DNA of 64,000 nucleotides from Brucella tritici (GCF_902825325.1 NZ_CADEAR010000002.1:410846-474845); one strand, 5' to 3'; shown: positions 21,022-31,361, counted from the first letter of the stretch. The notes: generated by a model from the letters alone, not told the origin. Numbers and translations: made by a program.

Positions 21022-21876
21022 ATGGCTCCGGCACATTCCGGTCAGAATCGACAACGCAATATCATCATCACCGGCTGTTCCTCCGGTATAGGCGCCTATT
21101 GTACCGAAGCGCTTCATGAGCGTGGCTGGCGCGTATTTGCGACCGCCCGCAAGGATGCGGATATTGAGGCACTCAAGGCAAAGGGAATTGAAGCCCATTA
21201 TCTCGACTATACGGAGCCGCAGTCGATCGCTGCCCTTGCCGATGAGGTGTTGCGGCGGACTGGCGGGACGCTCGATGCCCTGTTCAACAATGGTGCTTAC
21301 GCGCAACCCGGCGCGATTGAGGACTTGCCGGTCGAAGCCTTGCGCCAGCAGTTCGACGCCAATTTCTTCGGCTGGCACGATCTTACCCGGCGCGTTGTTC
21401 CGGTCATGCGGCAGCAGGGATATGGGCGTATCGTGCATTGTTCGTCGATTCTGGGATTGGTTCCGATGAAATGGCGCGGCGCTTATGTGGCGTCGAAGTT
21501 CGCGCTTGAGGGGCTGATGCTTGCGCAGCGCATGGAGCTGGAAGGCTCTGGTATCGATGTGTCGTTGATCGAGCCTGGCCCAATTGCTTCGCGCTTTACC
21601 TATAATGCTGCCAGTCACGCCAGAGCCAATATCGATATGGAAGCTTCGGTGCATCGTGAGCTCTACCAGCGCCAGATGGCGAAATTAGAAAGTGGCGGTA
21701 CAAAATCCAAGAACAAGCTTGGACCGGAAGCCGTCTATGCTGTACTGCTTCATGCATTGGAGGCGCCGCGTCCCCGTCCGCATTATGTGGTGACGAGACC
21801 GGCGAAACTTGGGTCACTGGCACGGCGCCTGATGCCTGCACGCTGGCTCTACCGGATGCTATCCGACCAGTCATGA
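21022..21876 (+). CDS. SDR family oxidoreductase
   Basis: 284 aa short-chain dehydrogenase. The NAD(P)-binding motif is TGCSSGIG (TGxxxGIG). Others are NNGAYA, a catalytic Ser in HCSSILG and the YxxxK motif YVASKFA, with EPGPIAS after it. The C-terminus is longer than in minimal SDRs, as in the DltE-like branch. Substrate unknown. Followed after 33 bases by the HIG1 gene and likely co-transcribed. Confidence 0.9.
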   Translation: MAPAHSGQNRQRNIIITGCSSGIGAYCTEALHERGWRVFATARKDADIEALKAKGIEAHYLDYTEPQSIAALADEVLRRTGGTLDALFNNGAYAQPGAIEDLPVEALRQQFDANFFGWHDLTRRVVPVMRQQGYGRIVHCSSILGLVPMKWRGAYVASKFALEGLMLAQRMELEGSGIDVSLIEPGPIASRFTYNAASHARANIDMEASVHRELYQRQMAKLESGGTKSKNKLGPEAVYAVLLHALEAPRPRPHYVVTRPAKLGSLARRLMPARWLYRMLSDQS

Positions 21877-21909
21877 GGTCAGGAACAGTGCGCATGGGAA
21901 GGAAATAAA

Positions 21910-22113
21910 ATGGACGTTCTGTTCAAGGGCGCGGCAATGGTGGCCATGTTTGCTGTGGCCGTCGTTCTGATCATCGGTCTGCGCAACATGATGCGCGGCG
22001 GTGACGGCAATTTCTCGAACAAGATGATGCAGCTGCGCGTTTTCCTGCAGTTCATTGCGATTGTTCTGATCGTCGGCGCGATCTATTTCGCTCGCCAGAA
22101 AACCGGTCAGTAA
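21910..22113 (+). CDS. HIG1 domain twin-transmembrane protein
   Basis: 67 aa with two membrane helices (residues ~8-26 and ~42-62) joined by a short loop containing RNMMRGGDGNFSNKMMQLRV, the HIG1 pattern. Mitochondrial relatives (Rcf1) stabilise respiratory supercomplexes; bacterial copies are uncharacterised. GAAGGAAA before the start serves as ribosome binding site. Ends 2 bases before the cobalamin adenosyltransferase gene, an arrangement I associate with many Rhizobiales. Confidence 0.88.
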   Translation: MDVLFKGAAMVAMFAVAVVLIIGLRNMMRGGDGNFSNKMMQLRVFLQFIAIVLIVGAIYFARQKTGQ

Positions 22114-22115
22114 AT

Positions 22116-22706
22116 ATGGTCAAGCTCAACAAGATCTATACCCGCACGGGCGACAAGGGCACAACCGGGCTTGCCAGCGGGCCACGGCGGCTGAAGTCGG
22201 ACCTGCGTGTCGAAGCCTATGGTACGGTGGATGAAACCAATGCCTGCGTTGGCATGGCGCGTCTTCACACCGGCGGCGAAGATAATCCTCATTCGCAAAT
22301 CGATGCCATGCTGGGCCGTATCCAGAACGATCTTTTCGATCTTGGTGCAGATCTTTCGACGCCGGATGACGGCAAACCGCTCGCCTACGAACCTTTGCGC
22401 ATCGTCGCATCGCAGGTTTCGCGTGTGGAAGCCGATATTGATCTCCTCAATGCCGATTTGCAGCCGCTCCGCTCGTTTATTCTTCCGGGCGGCTCGGCTG
22501 CATCGGCTGCATTGCACCTTGCTCGTACGGTTTCACGCCGGGCCGAGCGCCTGATGGTTGCGCTTGCCCGCGTCGAAGGAGAGATCGTTTCGGCAGAGGC
22601 TCTGCAATATATCAACCGCCTTTCCGATTTCCTGTTCGTGGCATCGCGAACCGTCAATGATAATGGTGCGCAGGACATTCTTTGGGTGCCCGGTGCCAAC
22701 CGCTGA
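22116..22706 (+). CDS. pduO: Cob(I)yrinic acid a,c-diamide adenosyltransferase, PduO type
   Basis: 196 aa. Transfers the adenosyl group of ATP to cob(I)alamin to form coenzyme B12. It has the N-terminal ATP-binding loop YTRTGDKGTTGLASG, then VEAYGTVDETNA, and in the last third the R-x-x-x-R-R-A-E-R segment (LARTVSRRAERL) typical of PduO-type enzymes. Tightly coupled to the HIG1 gene. Its end abuts queE on the opposite strand with no gap, so the two transcripts must overlap. Confidence 0.93.
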   Translation: MVKLNKIYTRTGDKGTTGLASGPRRLKSDLRVEAYGTVDETNACVGMARLHTGGEDNPHSQIDAMLGRIQNDLFDLGADLSTPDDGKPLAYEPLRIVASQVSRVEADIDLLNADLQPLRSFILPGGSAASAALHLARTVSRRAERLMVALARVEGEIVSAEALQYINRLSDFLFVASRTVNDNGAQDILWVPGANR

Positions 22707-23429
22707 TCAGACACCGCGCCTGTTGCCCCAGATCAGCACGTGGAGCTGGGGCAGGACGTGTGCTCCGTACCAGCCATCCGCAATCACCTTTTCCACCAGC
22801 CATTCCATCCGCCGCATGATGCCGTCAATATCGACTGCGGCGTCGTGTGCCTCGGGCGGCGGTGGTGTGTGATTGCCCGGCTGGAGATAGACCGGCAGAG
22901 CGGGATAGCGGCTGCCCACCTCTTTAGCGAAGGCGTAATCCTCTTCATCGAAGATGACGAATTTCAGCACCGTTCTCGGCGCTCCACCTGCAGCCTCGAC
23001 ACATGTTGCGAACGCATTGAAATCGACGTCCATACCGCTTGAAGGTGGTTTTGGACTCAGTACCAGCGTGTCGAGCTCGGAAAACCAGCCTTGTGCGACC
23101 GACCCTTGGGTTTCCAGTGCAAAGCGATAGCCTTCGGTTTTGCCGAGCCTGATCAAGGGGCCTAGCGGTTGAATGGCCGGATTGCCACCCGAAAGTGACA
23201 CTGTTAGAGGTTGATTTCGGGAAAGTGTCGTCACTTCATCCCAGATCGCTTCCGCGCTCATTGCTTTCCACTCATGGCGAAAACGGCTTTCAACGGCATG
23301 GAGGCTGTCGCACCAGACGCAGCGATAATCGCAGCCACCGGTTCGCACGAAAACCGTCGGCTCGCCGATCAACACACCTTCGCCCTGTATCGTCGGGCCG
23401 AAAATTTCTGCGATGCGTATCTGTGTCAC
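22707..23429 (-). CDS. queE: 7-carboxy-7-deazaguanine synthase QueE
   Basis: About 240 aa from a GTG at 23429 that overlaps the queD stop as GTGA; an ATG at 23447 would add six residues. A radical SAM enzyme. Counted from the longer start, the cluster motif is C-x3-C-x2-C at Cys39, Cys43 and Cys46 ([11 protein letters not shown]), preceded by FGPTIQGEG, the family signature. Converts carboxytetrahydropterin to 7-carboxy-7-deazaguanine on the way to preQ0 and queuosine. Third gene of the queCDE operon. Confidence 0.94.
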   Translation of the reverse strand: MTQIRIAEIFGPTIQGEGVLIGEPTVFVRTGGCDYRCVWCDSLHAVESRFRHEWKAMSAEAIWDEVTTLSRNQPLTVSLSGGNPAIQPLGPLIRLGKTEGYRFALETQGSVAQGWFSELDTLVLSPKPPSSGMDVDFNAFATCVEAAGGAPRTVLKFVIFDEEDYAFAKEVGSRYPALPVYLQPGNHTPPPPEAHDAAVDIDGIMRRMEWLVEKVIADGWYGAHVLPQLHVLIWGNRRGV

Positions 23430-23782
23430 GGTCTGTACTCGGCCCATGTTTTGGGCGTTTCGCTGACCCGCACAGCGGAAATTTCCGGCCAGTGCTCACG
23501 GCACCAATCGAAAAAATGCCGGGCGAGGGCTTCAGCCGTGCTCTGGTTGTGCCCCAGAACATCGTTGAGATGGCGGTGGTCGAAGCAATCATCGATATAG
23601 CGCTTGAACGGCGCCAACTCATGATAGTCGCGGACAAAACCGTGCTGGTTCAGATCGGGAGCCGAGAGTTCGACCTCTACGATATAATTGTGGCCGTGCA
23701 GCCGGGCGCATTGATGATCTGCGGGCAGACCTGTCAGCTGATGCGATGCGGAAAAGTGAAACTTCTTGGTGATACGAAACAT
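23426..23782 (-). CDS. queD: 6-carboxy-5,6,7,8-tetrahydropterin synthase QueD
   Basis: 118 aa, the usual size. Zinc ligands His14, His29 and His31 (SASHQL and LHGHNY) and the catalytic Cys25 are present. Makes 6-carboxytetrahydropterin from dihydroneopterin triphosphate, the first committed step of 7-deazaguanine synthesis. Its start overlaps the queC stop (TGATG) and its stop overlaps the queE start, so the three genes are translationally coupled. Confidence 0.95.
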   Translation of the reverse strand: MFRITKKFHFSASHQLTGLPADHQCARLHGHNYIVEVELSAPDLNQHGFVRDYHELAPFKRYIDDCFDHRHLNDVLGHNQSTAEALARHFFDWCREHWPEISAVRVSETPKTWAEYRP

Positions 23783-24480
23783 CAGGCGCTCCTCCGTGCA
23801 ACGGCGTTGCGCCAGAAATCTGCATCTTCATAGAGGGTAGGGTCTTCGATGCCCGCGATATGAAAGGCCTCGCGTCGTTCGACACAGGTGCCGCAACGCC
23901 CGCAATGGCGTTCGCCGCCCTTATAGCAGGACCACGTCGCGGCAAAGGGCGTACGGTATTTTGCGCCGTCGATAACGATGTCGGCTTTCGATGCCTGCAC
24001 ATAAGGCGCGAGCAGCTTTATGTTCGCATAACCGTCCAGTGCATGGTTCTGCATCGTCTGGAAAGCATCGATGAAGCCGGGGCGGCAGTCAGGATAGATG
24101 AAGTGATCGCCGCCGTGGACAGCAAGGGCTACGGCCTCTGCCTTTTGTGCTGCCGCCACACCGAATGCGATTGCCAGCATGATCGCATTGCGATTCGGGA
24201 CGACGGTGATCTTCATCGTTTCTTCGGCATAGTGTCCGTCCGGCACATCGACATCGTCGGTGAGCGCAGAGCCGGTCAGGCTGGCGCCGATATCGGTGAT
24301 GTCGATGACCTGATGGGGAACGCCAAGCCTTTCGGCGCAGGCTTTGGCCGAATCCAGTTCCTTTTTGTGGCGCTGGGCATAGTCGAAGGAGAGGAGGGTA
24401 GTAAGTTGGTGTTCGCTTGCTATTCTGTGAGCAAGCGAAACGGAATCGAGTCCGCCGGAGCAGACGACAAGCGTTTTCAT
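23782..24480 (-). CDS. queC: 7-cyano-7-deazaguanine synthase QueC
   Basis: 232 aa. The ATP-pyrophosphatase loop SGGLDS lies at residues 8-13. The C-terminal zinc-binding cluster is CYKGG...HCGRCGTC at about 190-210. Converts 7-carboxy-7-deazaguanine and ammonia to preQ0 using ATP. First gene of queCDE. The Shine-Dalgarno sequence is part of a preQ1-I riboswitch immediately upstream, so the operon should be shut off when preQ1 is abundant. Confidence 0.96.
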   Translation of the reverse strand: MKTLVVCSGGLDSVSLAHRIASEHQLTTLLSFDYAQRHKKELDSAKACAERLGVPHQVIDITDIGASLTGSALTDDVDVPDGHYAEETMKITVVPNRNAIMLAIAFGVAAAQKAEAVALAVHGGDHFIYPDCRPGFIDAFQTMQNHALDGYANIKLLAPYVQASKADIVIDGAKYRTPFAATWSCYKGGERHCGRCGTCVERREAFHIAGIEDPTLYEDADFWRNAVARRSA

Positions 24481-24489
24481 AAGTCAGGG

Positions 24490-24523
24490 TTCCTTGTTTT
24501 GACCGGGTAGGCTGCGACCGGAT
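24490..24523 (-). promoter_or_regulatory. preQ1-I riboswitch controlling queCDE
   Basis: Read on the minus strand, the element is stem CCGG, loop UCGCAG then CCUAC, stem CCGG, and tail UCAAAACAAGGA. This matches the preQ1-I class closely: the same UCGCAG loop and A-rich AAAACAAGG tail occur in the well-known Thermoanaerobacter tengcongensis aptamer. The CCU of the loop can pair with AGG of the tail to form the H-type pseudoknot. By analogy, position 24507 is the cytosine that reads preQ1. The AAGGA of the tail is also the queC ribosome binding site, about ten bases before the ATG, which implies translational repression. Class membership is recognised from memory, not computed. Confidence 0.9.
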
Positions 24524-24656
24524 TACGGGGCGTTACCTAAAGCATGGCGTGTGGCTTGTAAACGACATGAAAACAGGAGGCGCCGGGTTGCGCAGTTTCG
24601 GAATGACCTCTTGTCAAGATAAATTGATTTTAATCGATATAGCGGCCCAACCCTGA

Positions 24657-24672
24657 TTGACGTGCACGTCAA
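24657..24672. promoter_or_regulatory. Perfect 16-bp palindrome upstream of etfBA (possible operator)
   Basis: TTGACGTGCACGTCAA is a perfect palindrome 160 bases before etfB, in a divergent region shared with queC. The ACGT-N2-ACGT core resembles operators of MerR-type LiuR regulators of branched-chain amino acid and fatty acid catabolism, whose regulons include electron transfer flavoprotein genes. That link is a recollection. The palindrome itself is seen directly. Confidence 0.5.
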
Positions 24673-24831
24673 CCGTCTTTAGGTTTCGTGCCGGTTCCCG
24701 GCGGATAGGCAGCGCATTTGCGCCATAACCCAAGTTGCGCCGGTGCCGCTTTCATGTCGGATTTTGACATGCAGGTGGGAGTTCACGGCGGCATAGTCCT
24801 GCTGCAAGAGTTATTGAAGAGGTAATCGCGG

Positions 24832-25578
24832 ATGAAAGTCCTTGTCGCAGTGAAACGGGTTGTCGATTACAACGTAAAGATCCGTGTAAAGGGAGACGGA
24901 TCGGGCGTTGAGCTTGCGAACGTCAAGATGTCGATGAATCCGTTCGACGAGATCGCAGTTGAAGAAGCGATCCGACTGAAGGAAGCGGGCAAGGTGACGG
25001 AAATCGTTGCGGTTTCAGTTGGCCCGGCTCAGGCACAGGAAACGCTGCGCACAGCGCTCGCCATGGGCGCTGATCGTGCCATTCTGGTCAAGGTTGATGA
25101 AGCGGTTGAACCGCTCGGCGTCGCCAAGGTGCTGAAGGGCGTGGTCGATGCGGAAAAGCCGGACCTCGTTTTCCTCGGCAAGCAGGCCATCGACGATGAT
25201 TCGAACCAGACCGGTCAGATGCTGTCGGCGCTCCTCAACTGGAGCCAGGCGACGTTCGCCTCGAAGGTGGAGCTGGGCGACGGTTCGGCCAAGGTAACGC
25301 GTGAAGTTGATGGCGGTCTCCAGACCATCGACGTGAAGCTTCCGGCGATTGTCACGGTCGATCTACGTTTGAACCAGCCACGCTATGCGTCGTTGCCGAA
25401 CATCATGAAGGCCAAGAAGAAGCCGCTCGACGAAAAGTCGCCCGCTGATTTCGGCGCCGACATTGCGCCGCGTCTCAAGGTCCTGAAGACCGAAGAGCCG
25501 GGTGGCCGTAAGGCTGGCGTGAAGGTCAGTTCAGTGTCCGAACTGGTCGAGAAGCTCAAGGCCGACGGCGTACTCTAA
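24832..25578 (+). CDS. etfB: Electron transfer flavoprotein beta subunit
   Basis: 248 aa. Begins [20 protein letters not shown] and includes the conserved segment [15 protein letters not shown] (the ETF-beta signature region) near residue 185. With EtfA it carries electrons from acyl-CoA and other flavin dehydrogenases to ETF:quinone oxidoreductase. 23 bases before etfA, same operon. Confidence 0.96.
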   Translation: MKVLVAVKRVVDYNVKIRVKGDGSGVELANVKMSMNPFDEIAVEEAIRLKEAGKVTEIVAVSVGPAQAQETLRTALAMGADRAILVKVDEAVEPLGVAKVLKGVVDAEKPDLVFLGKQAIDDDSNQTGQMLSALLNWSQATFASKVELGDGSAKVTREVDGGLQTIDVKLPAIVTVDLRLNQPRYASLPNIMKAKKKPLDEKSPADFGADIAPRLKVLKTEEPGGRKAGVKVSSVSELVEKLKADGVL

Positions 25579-25601
25579 AGAAATCGGAAGGGACGAAATA
25601 A

Positions 25602-26531
25602 ATGGCTATTCTTCTTATTGCCGAACATGACAATGCAACCCTTTCCGACCAGACGGCGAAGGCGCTGACGGCAGCCGCCCAGATCGGCGGCGACGTGGAT
25701 GTTCTGGTTGCAGGCACGGGCGCAAAGGCTGCTGCCGATGCCGCGGCCAAGCTGAAGGGCGTGCGCAAGGTTCTGCTTGCTGAAAGCGATGCACTGGAAA
25801 ACCGTCTGGCCGAGCCAACGGCTGCTCTCATTGTGGAACTGGCAGGCAATTACGACACGATCATTGCTCCGGCAACGACCTCGGCCAAGAACATCCTGCC
25901 GCGCGTGGCAGCGCTTCTCGATGTGATGCAGCTTTCGGAAATCATGGAAGTCGTATCGGCTGATACGTTCAAGCGCCCGATCTATGCGGGCAATGCGATC
26001 CAGACGGTGCAGTCGACAGACGCCAAGAAGGTCATCACCGTTCGTACGGCTTCGTTCCAGGCAACCGGCGAAGGCGGTTCGGCTGTGGTTGAAAGTGCAA
26101 CCGTGCCTGCCGATCCGGCGCTGTCGAGCTTCGTCGGCAATGCGCTGTCGGATTCGGATCGTCCGGAACTTACCTCGGCCAAGATCATCATCTCGGGTGG
26201 TCGTGCACTCGGCTCTGCCGAAAAGTTTCAGGAAGTGATCCTGCCTGTAGCCGACAAGCTCGGCGCTGCTGTCGGTGCAAGCCGTGCGGCGGTCGATGCA
26301 GGCTATGCACCGAATGACTGGCAGGTCGGCCAGACGGGCAAGGTGGTTGCACCGGATCTCTATATCGCCGTGGGTATCTCCGGCGCGATCCAGCATCTGG
26401 CTGGTATGAAGGACAGCCGCGTCATCGTCGCCATCAATAAGGACGAAGAAGCGCCGATCTTCCAGGTCGCCGATTACGGCCTCGTCGGCGATCTCTTTAC
26501 AGTTCTTCCCGAACTGCAAAAAGCGCTTTGA
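25602..26531 (+). CDS. etfA: Electron transfer flavoprotein alpha subunit
   Basis: 309 aa. The C-terminal FAD-binding half carries the signature around [21 protein letters not shown], followed by MKDS and [10 protein letters not shown]. The first ~190 residues form the alpha/beta domain that pairs with EtfB. GGAAGGGA before the ATG is the ribosome binding site. A strong terminator follows 13 bases after the stop, which separates it from the downstream dehydrogenase gene. Confidence 0.96.
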   Translation: MAILLIAEHDNATLSDQTAKALTAAAQIGGDVDVLVAGTGAKAAADAAAKLKGVRKVLLAESDALENRLAEPTAALIVELAGNYDTIIAPATTSAKNILPRVAALLDVMQLSEIMEVVSADTFKRPIYAGNAIQTVQSTDAKKVITVRTASFQATGEGGSAVVESATVPADPALSSFVGNALSDSDRPELTSAKIIISGGRALGSAEKFQEVILPVADKLGAAVGASRAAVDAGYAPNDWQVGQTGKVVAPDLYIAVGISGAIQHLAGMKDSRVIVAINKDEEAPIFQVADYGLVGDLFTVLPELQKAL

Positions 26532-26544
26532 TCGATCAGAAAGC

Positions 26545-26570
26545 GGCGGGCTGGTCCCGCCGTTTTTTAT
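26545..26570 (+). terminator. Rho-independent terminator after etfA
   Basis: Stem CGGCGGG / CCCGCCG with a 5-base loop, followed by TTTTTT. Confidence 0.93.
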
Positions 26571-26651
26571 TTTGGAGGACTTCAGGCACGAAACACTGAT
26601 TTTGCTTTCGCTGAATGAGGGCTGTATCTGTCTTAGGCAGAATTGGTATAT

Positions 26652-26732
26652 TGAAGCATTCCCAGCAAAAGTGCGAAGCGATTTTGCTGGGGGTAATGCG
26701 TAAGAACAAAAGTTAGAGCATATGCTCTCGGC
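26652..26732. repeat. Mosaic palindromic repeat between etfA and the HBD gene
   Basis: A hairpin with arms CCCAGCAAAA and TTTTGCTGGG around GTGCGAAGCGA, then a spacer, then the palindrome AGAGCATATGCTCT. The phrase AGCAAAAGTGCGAAGCG is characteristic of rhizobial intergenic mosaic elements as I recall them. It lies just before the HBD start and may carry or disturb that gene's promoter. Confidence 0.65.
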
Positions 26733-26774
26733 CTCGGCTCTGTTGTGGGGCGGCTGAATGAAGGAGTTATAACT

Positions 26775-27650
26775 GTGGCAATCAAGACGGTAGGGGTGGT
26801 CGGCGCAGGACAGATGGGCAGCGGTATTGCTCACGTATGCGCGCTGGCCGGGTTCGATGTGCTTCTTCATGATGCGGCAGCGGACCGGCTGGAAAAGGGC
26901 ATCGCCACCATCAATGGCAACATGGCGCGTCAGGTTGCTTCAGGAAAATTGCTGGAAGATCAACGCGCTGCAGCGATGAAGCTTATCCGTCCGGCAAATT
27001 CCATGGCGGATCTGGCGGGTGTCGATCTGGCTATCGAAGCAGCAACGGAAGACGAAACCGTCAAGCGCAAGATCTTCGCGCAGCTTTGCTCGGCTTTGAA
27101 CCCGGAAGCGATCCTCGCGACCAACACGTCATCGATCTCTATCACGCGTCTTGCTTCCACGACCGATCGTCCAGAGCGCTTCATCGGCATTCATTTCATG
27201 AATCCTGTGCCGGTGATGAAGCTTGTTGAACTGGTGCGCGGGATAGCCACGGATGAGGAAACCTTCCGCAAATCGAATGATTTTGTAACTGCGCTTGGCA
27301 AGACGGTAACGGTTGCCGAAGATTTCCCGGCTTTCATCGTCAACCGTATCCTGTTGCCGATGATCAACGAGGCCATCTACACGCTTTATGAAGGCGTTGG
27401 CAGTGTCGAAGCTATTGATACGGCGATGAAGCTCGGTGCCAATCACCCGATGGGCCCGCTCCAGCTTGCCGATTTCATCGGCCTGGATACCTGCCTTTCC
27501 ATCATGCAGGTTTTGCACGACGGACTGGCAGATTCCAAATATCGCCCATGCCCGCTTCTGGTCAAATATGTCGAAGCAGGCTGGCTGGGGCGCAAGGCTG
27601 GCCGTGGCTTTTACGATTATCGTGGTGAGCATCCGGTTCCGACGCGCTAA
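26775..27650 (+). CDS. 3-hydroxybutyryl-CoA dehydrogenase
   Basis: 291 aa from a GTG at 26775, with AAGGAG eight bases upstream; an upstream in-frame start has no ribosome binding site. The NAD-binding motif GAGQMGSG is near the N-terminus. The 3-hydroxyacyl-CoA dehydrogenase signature, around GIHFMNPVPVMKLVE, contains the catalytic His. The final ~100 residues form the C-terminal dimer domain (GANHPMGPLQLADFIGLD). Oxidises 3-hydroxyacyl-CoA in short-chain acyl or polyhydroxybutyrate metabolism, and the electrons of the same pathways feed the neighbouring ETF. Often called hbdA or fadB in related genomes. Confidence 0.93.
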   Translation: MAIKTVGVVGAGQMGSGIAHVCALAGFDVLLHDAAADRLEKGIATINGNMARQVASGKLLEDQRAAAMKLIRPANSMADLAGVDLAIEAATEDETVKRKIFAQLCSALNPEAILATNTSSISITRLASTTDRPERFIGIHFMNPVPVMKLVELVRGIATDEETFRKSNDFVTALGKTVTVAEDFPAFIVNRILLPMINEAIYTLYEGVGSVEAIDTAMKLGANHPMGPLQLADFIGLDTCLSIMQVLHDGLADSKYRPCPLLVKYVEAGWLGRKAGRGFYDYRGEHPVPTR

Positions 27651-27670
27651 GGCGTACAATGGTTTCGTGG

Positions 27671-27697
27671 AAAAGGCTGGTTTGAACCGGCCTTTTT
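27671..27697 (+). terminator. Rho-independent terminator after the HBD gene
   Basis: AAAAGGCTGGTT / AACCGGCCTTTTT stem with a tiny loop (one G-T pair) and a T run, 20 bases after the stop. Confidence 0.88.
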
Positions 27698-27915
27698 CAA
27701 TTGTGGCAATAATTCGCGGGCTGTGGAAAAGCGCAAACATCCTTACTATTAACTTACCCTTAACCATATGAGTTCAGAGCTTATTCATCTTTGATTGTTA
27801 AAGTTTTCATTAAGATGTTCGGAAATGAACAGGGTTTCATGGTCCCGATTAATTGGTGGTCGGGACATGACGGGCATCCATTCCGAATAGCGTGTTTTTG
27901 ACGAAGGTTAAGACG

Positions 27916-28044
27916 ATGAGCATTCTTGTTCAGCTGCGTGACAGCGTTAATGTCATCCGCGAGTTCGTCGCACCGAGCTACCGGCCCGAGCGTCATTATA
28001 TGCGCGGACCAGGCCCGGCTTGCGCCGCGCGTACCCATCATTGA
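27916..28044 (+). CDS. Candidate small protein, 42 aa
   Basis: ATG preceded by GAAGG about nine bases upstream. It is followed by a terminator 54 bases after the stop, as expected for a free-standing small gene. The sequence begins MSILVQLRDSVNVIREFV, probably an amphipathic helix, and ends with a Gly/Pro/Cys/His-rich tail (MRGPGPACAARTHH). Third positions are mostly C or G, as in neighbouring genes. I do not recognise a family. It could also be a noncoding transcript that happens to contain an ORF. Confidence 0.42.
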   Translation: MSILVQLRDSVNVIREFVAPSYRPERHYMRGPGPACAARTHH

Positions 28045-28097
28045 CATGAGCGCTTGAAGCCTCCGTTTGCGTGGCGAACGGATTGGCATTGTAAAAA

Positions 28098-28136
28098 GTA
28101 AAGCCAGAACGGTTGTCCGCTCTGGCTTTTGTCTTT
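28098..28136. terminator. Bidirectional terminator, cysK / small ORF
   Basis: Stem AAAGCCAGA / TCTGGCTTT with A-rich left and T-rich right flanks, so it can end cysK transcription from the right and the small transcript from the left. Confidence 0.85.
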
Positions 28137-28158
28137 TGAGAATTTGCGTGTGGGCGGT

Positions 28159-29145
28159 CTATTCAAGTCCCTCGAACAGTGCCGTCGAAAGATAGCGTTC
28201 GGCAAAGGACGGGATGATGATGACGATGTTCTTACCGGCGTTTTCAGGACGCTTGCCGATTTCGACAGCGGCGGCCAGAGCCGCGCCGGATGAAATGCCA
28301 ACCGGAATGCCTTCGAGCCGGGCGAGCAGGCGTGCGTTGGCAAAGGCATCTTCATTGGAGACCTGAACGACTTCGTCATAGATGCCGGTATCGAGCGTCT
28401 TCGGGGCAAAACCTGCGCCGATGCCCTGAATCTTGTGCGGGCCGGGTGTGCCACCGGAAAGCACCGGTGAATCTTTCGGCTCCACCGCGATCACCTTGAA
28501 GGATGGCTTGCGTCCCTTGATGACCTGCCCCACGCCGGTGATCGTGCCGCCCGTGCCGATACCGGAGATCAGTATATCGGCTTCGCCATTTGTATCGTTC
28601 CAGATTTCTTCCGCTGTCGTCAGGCGATGAATTTCGGGGTTGGCAGGGTTTTCGAACTGCTGCGGGATAATCGCGTTCGGATTGCCTTCTGCGATAGCTT
28701 CCGCTTCCGCGATCGCGCCCTTCATACCTTTTGCGCCTTCGGTCAGAACCAGTTCAGCGCCGAGGAGCTTCAGAAGCTTGCGGCGCTCCACCGACATGGT
28801 TTCCGGCATGGTGAGGATGAGGCGATAGCCCTTGGCCGCAGCGGCAAAGGCAAGCGCGATGCCGGTATTGCCGGAAGTGGGTTCAACGAAGACCGTCTTG
28901 CCCGGTACGGCTTTGCCGTCGCGTTCCAGCGCTTCGATTAGTGCCAGACCGATGCGGTCCTTCACGCTCGCCAGAGGATTGAAGAACTCCAGCTTGGCGA
29001 GAAGATTGGCTTCCACACCCTTTTCCTTGGCGAATTTGTCGATCCGTACAAGTGGGGTGTTGCCGATCGTGTCGAGTATGGAATCGTATATGCGACCGCG
29101 ACCTGCTGTTTTACCGGCTTTCGGTTCGTTCAGGGGCTTGTTCAT
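28159..29145 (-). CDS. cysK: Cysteine synthase A (O-acetylserine sulfhydrylase)
   Basis: 328 aa from MNKPLNEP, with GGGAG eight bases before the ATG; an upstream in-frame start at 29199 lacks these features. The PLP lysine is in the [10 protein letters not shown] segment (Lys62). The phosphate-binding loop reads GTGGTITG and the asparagine loop [12 protein letters not shown]. Makes cysteine from O-acetylserine and sulfide. The N-terminus has ~18 extra residues before the usual start of the fold. Monocistronic on the minus strand. Confidence 0.94.
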   Translation of the reverse strand: MNKPLNEPKAGKTAGRGRIYDSILDTIGNTPLVRIDKFAKEKGVEANLLAKLEFFNPLASVKDRIGLALIEALERDGKAVPGKTVFVEPTSGNTGIALAFAAAAKGYRLILTMPETMSVERRKLLKLLGAELVLTEGAKGMKGAIAEAEAIAEGNPNAIIPQQFENPANPEIHRLTTAEEIWNDTNGEADILISGIGTGGTITGVGQVIKGRKPSFKVIAVEPKDSPVLSGGTPGPHKIQGIGAGFAPKTLDTGIYDEVVQVSNEDAFANARLLARLEGIPVGISSGAALAAAVEIGKRPENAGKNIVIIIPSFAERYLSTALFEGLE

Positions 29146-29386
29146 GGCGTGATCTCCCTTTTGTCGCGCAAAGTTTAGGAGGAAATGACGCAAAAGCATA
29201 GTTGGGTACGTGCGCTCGCGGCGTCAAGTTTGGAAGTATATTCTTTATAATTGAATAAATTGGAAATAAATTCCATCATAAATGAGGGGCGACGTATTAG
29301 CTTGGAGTAAAGCTCGATTGATCCGCGTCAATGCGTTGTAACGGGGAGGCGCGCATCATCGGGTATCAGGCTGCAGGAGAGCACGA

Positions 29387-31259
<1,873 letters not shown>

Positions 31260-31273
31260 AAACCTTATGCGAC

Positions 31274-31304
31274 AGAAAGCAGCGACCGGTTGCCGGTGCT
31301 TTCT
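31274..31304 (+). terminator. Hairpin after the cystathionine gamma-synthase gene
   Basis: AGAAAGCA / TGCTTTCT outer stem with an inner ACCGG / CCGGT stem, 15 bases after the stop. No T-tract follows, so it may be weak, Rho-assisted or only stabilising. Confidence 0.4.
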
Positions 31305-31361
31305 CGAAGAAGGCCCCAATGCTAATTCAGTATGGTCAATTCAAGACATATTGGAGGGATA

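Larger units (their letters stand above)
24481..24831. other. Intergenic region between queC and etfB
   Basis: 351 bases without a gene. Contains the preQ1-I riboswitch at the queC end, an imperfect FNR-like site (TTGAT-N4-ATCGA at 24624-24637) and the 16-bp ACGT palindrome. Both operon promoters must lie here. A ribosome binding site (AGAGG) precedes etfB. Confidence 0.7.
27651..28158. other. 508-base gap between the HBD gene and cysK
   Basis: Holds a terminator at each end and a candidate 42-codon gene in between. The A/T-rich stretch around 27735-27830 (AACTTACCCTTAACCATATG, TTGTTAAAGTTTTC) could carry its promoter. No other structure recognised. Confidence 0.6.

Noticed and set aside
24624..24637. 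FNR/FixK-like box TTGAT-N4-ATCGA before etfB
   Set aside because: The second half-site differs from ATCAA, and position relative to a start is unknown. Mentioned only in the region note.
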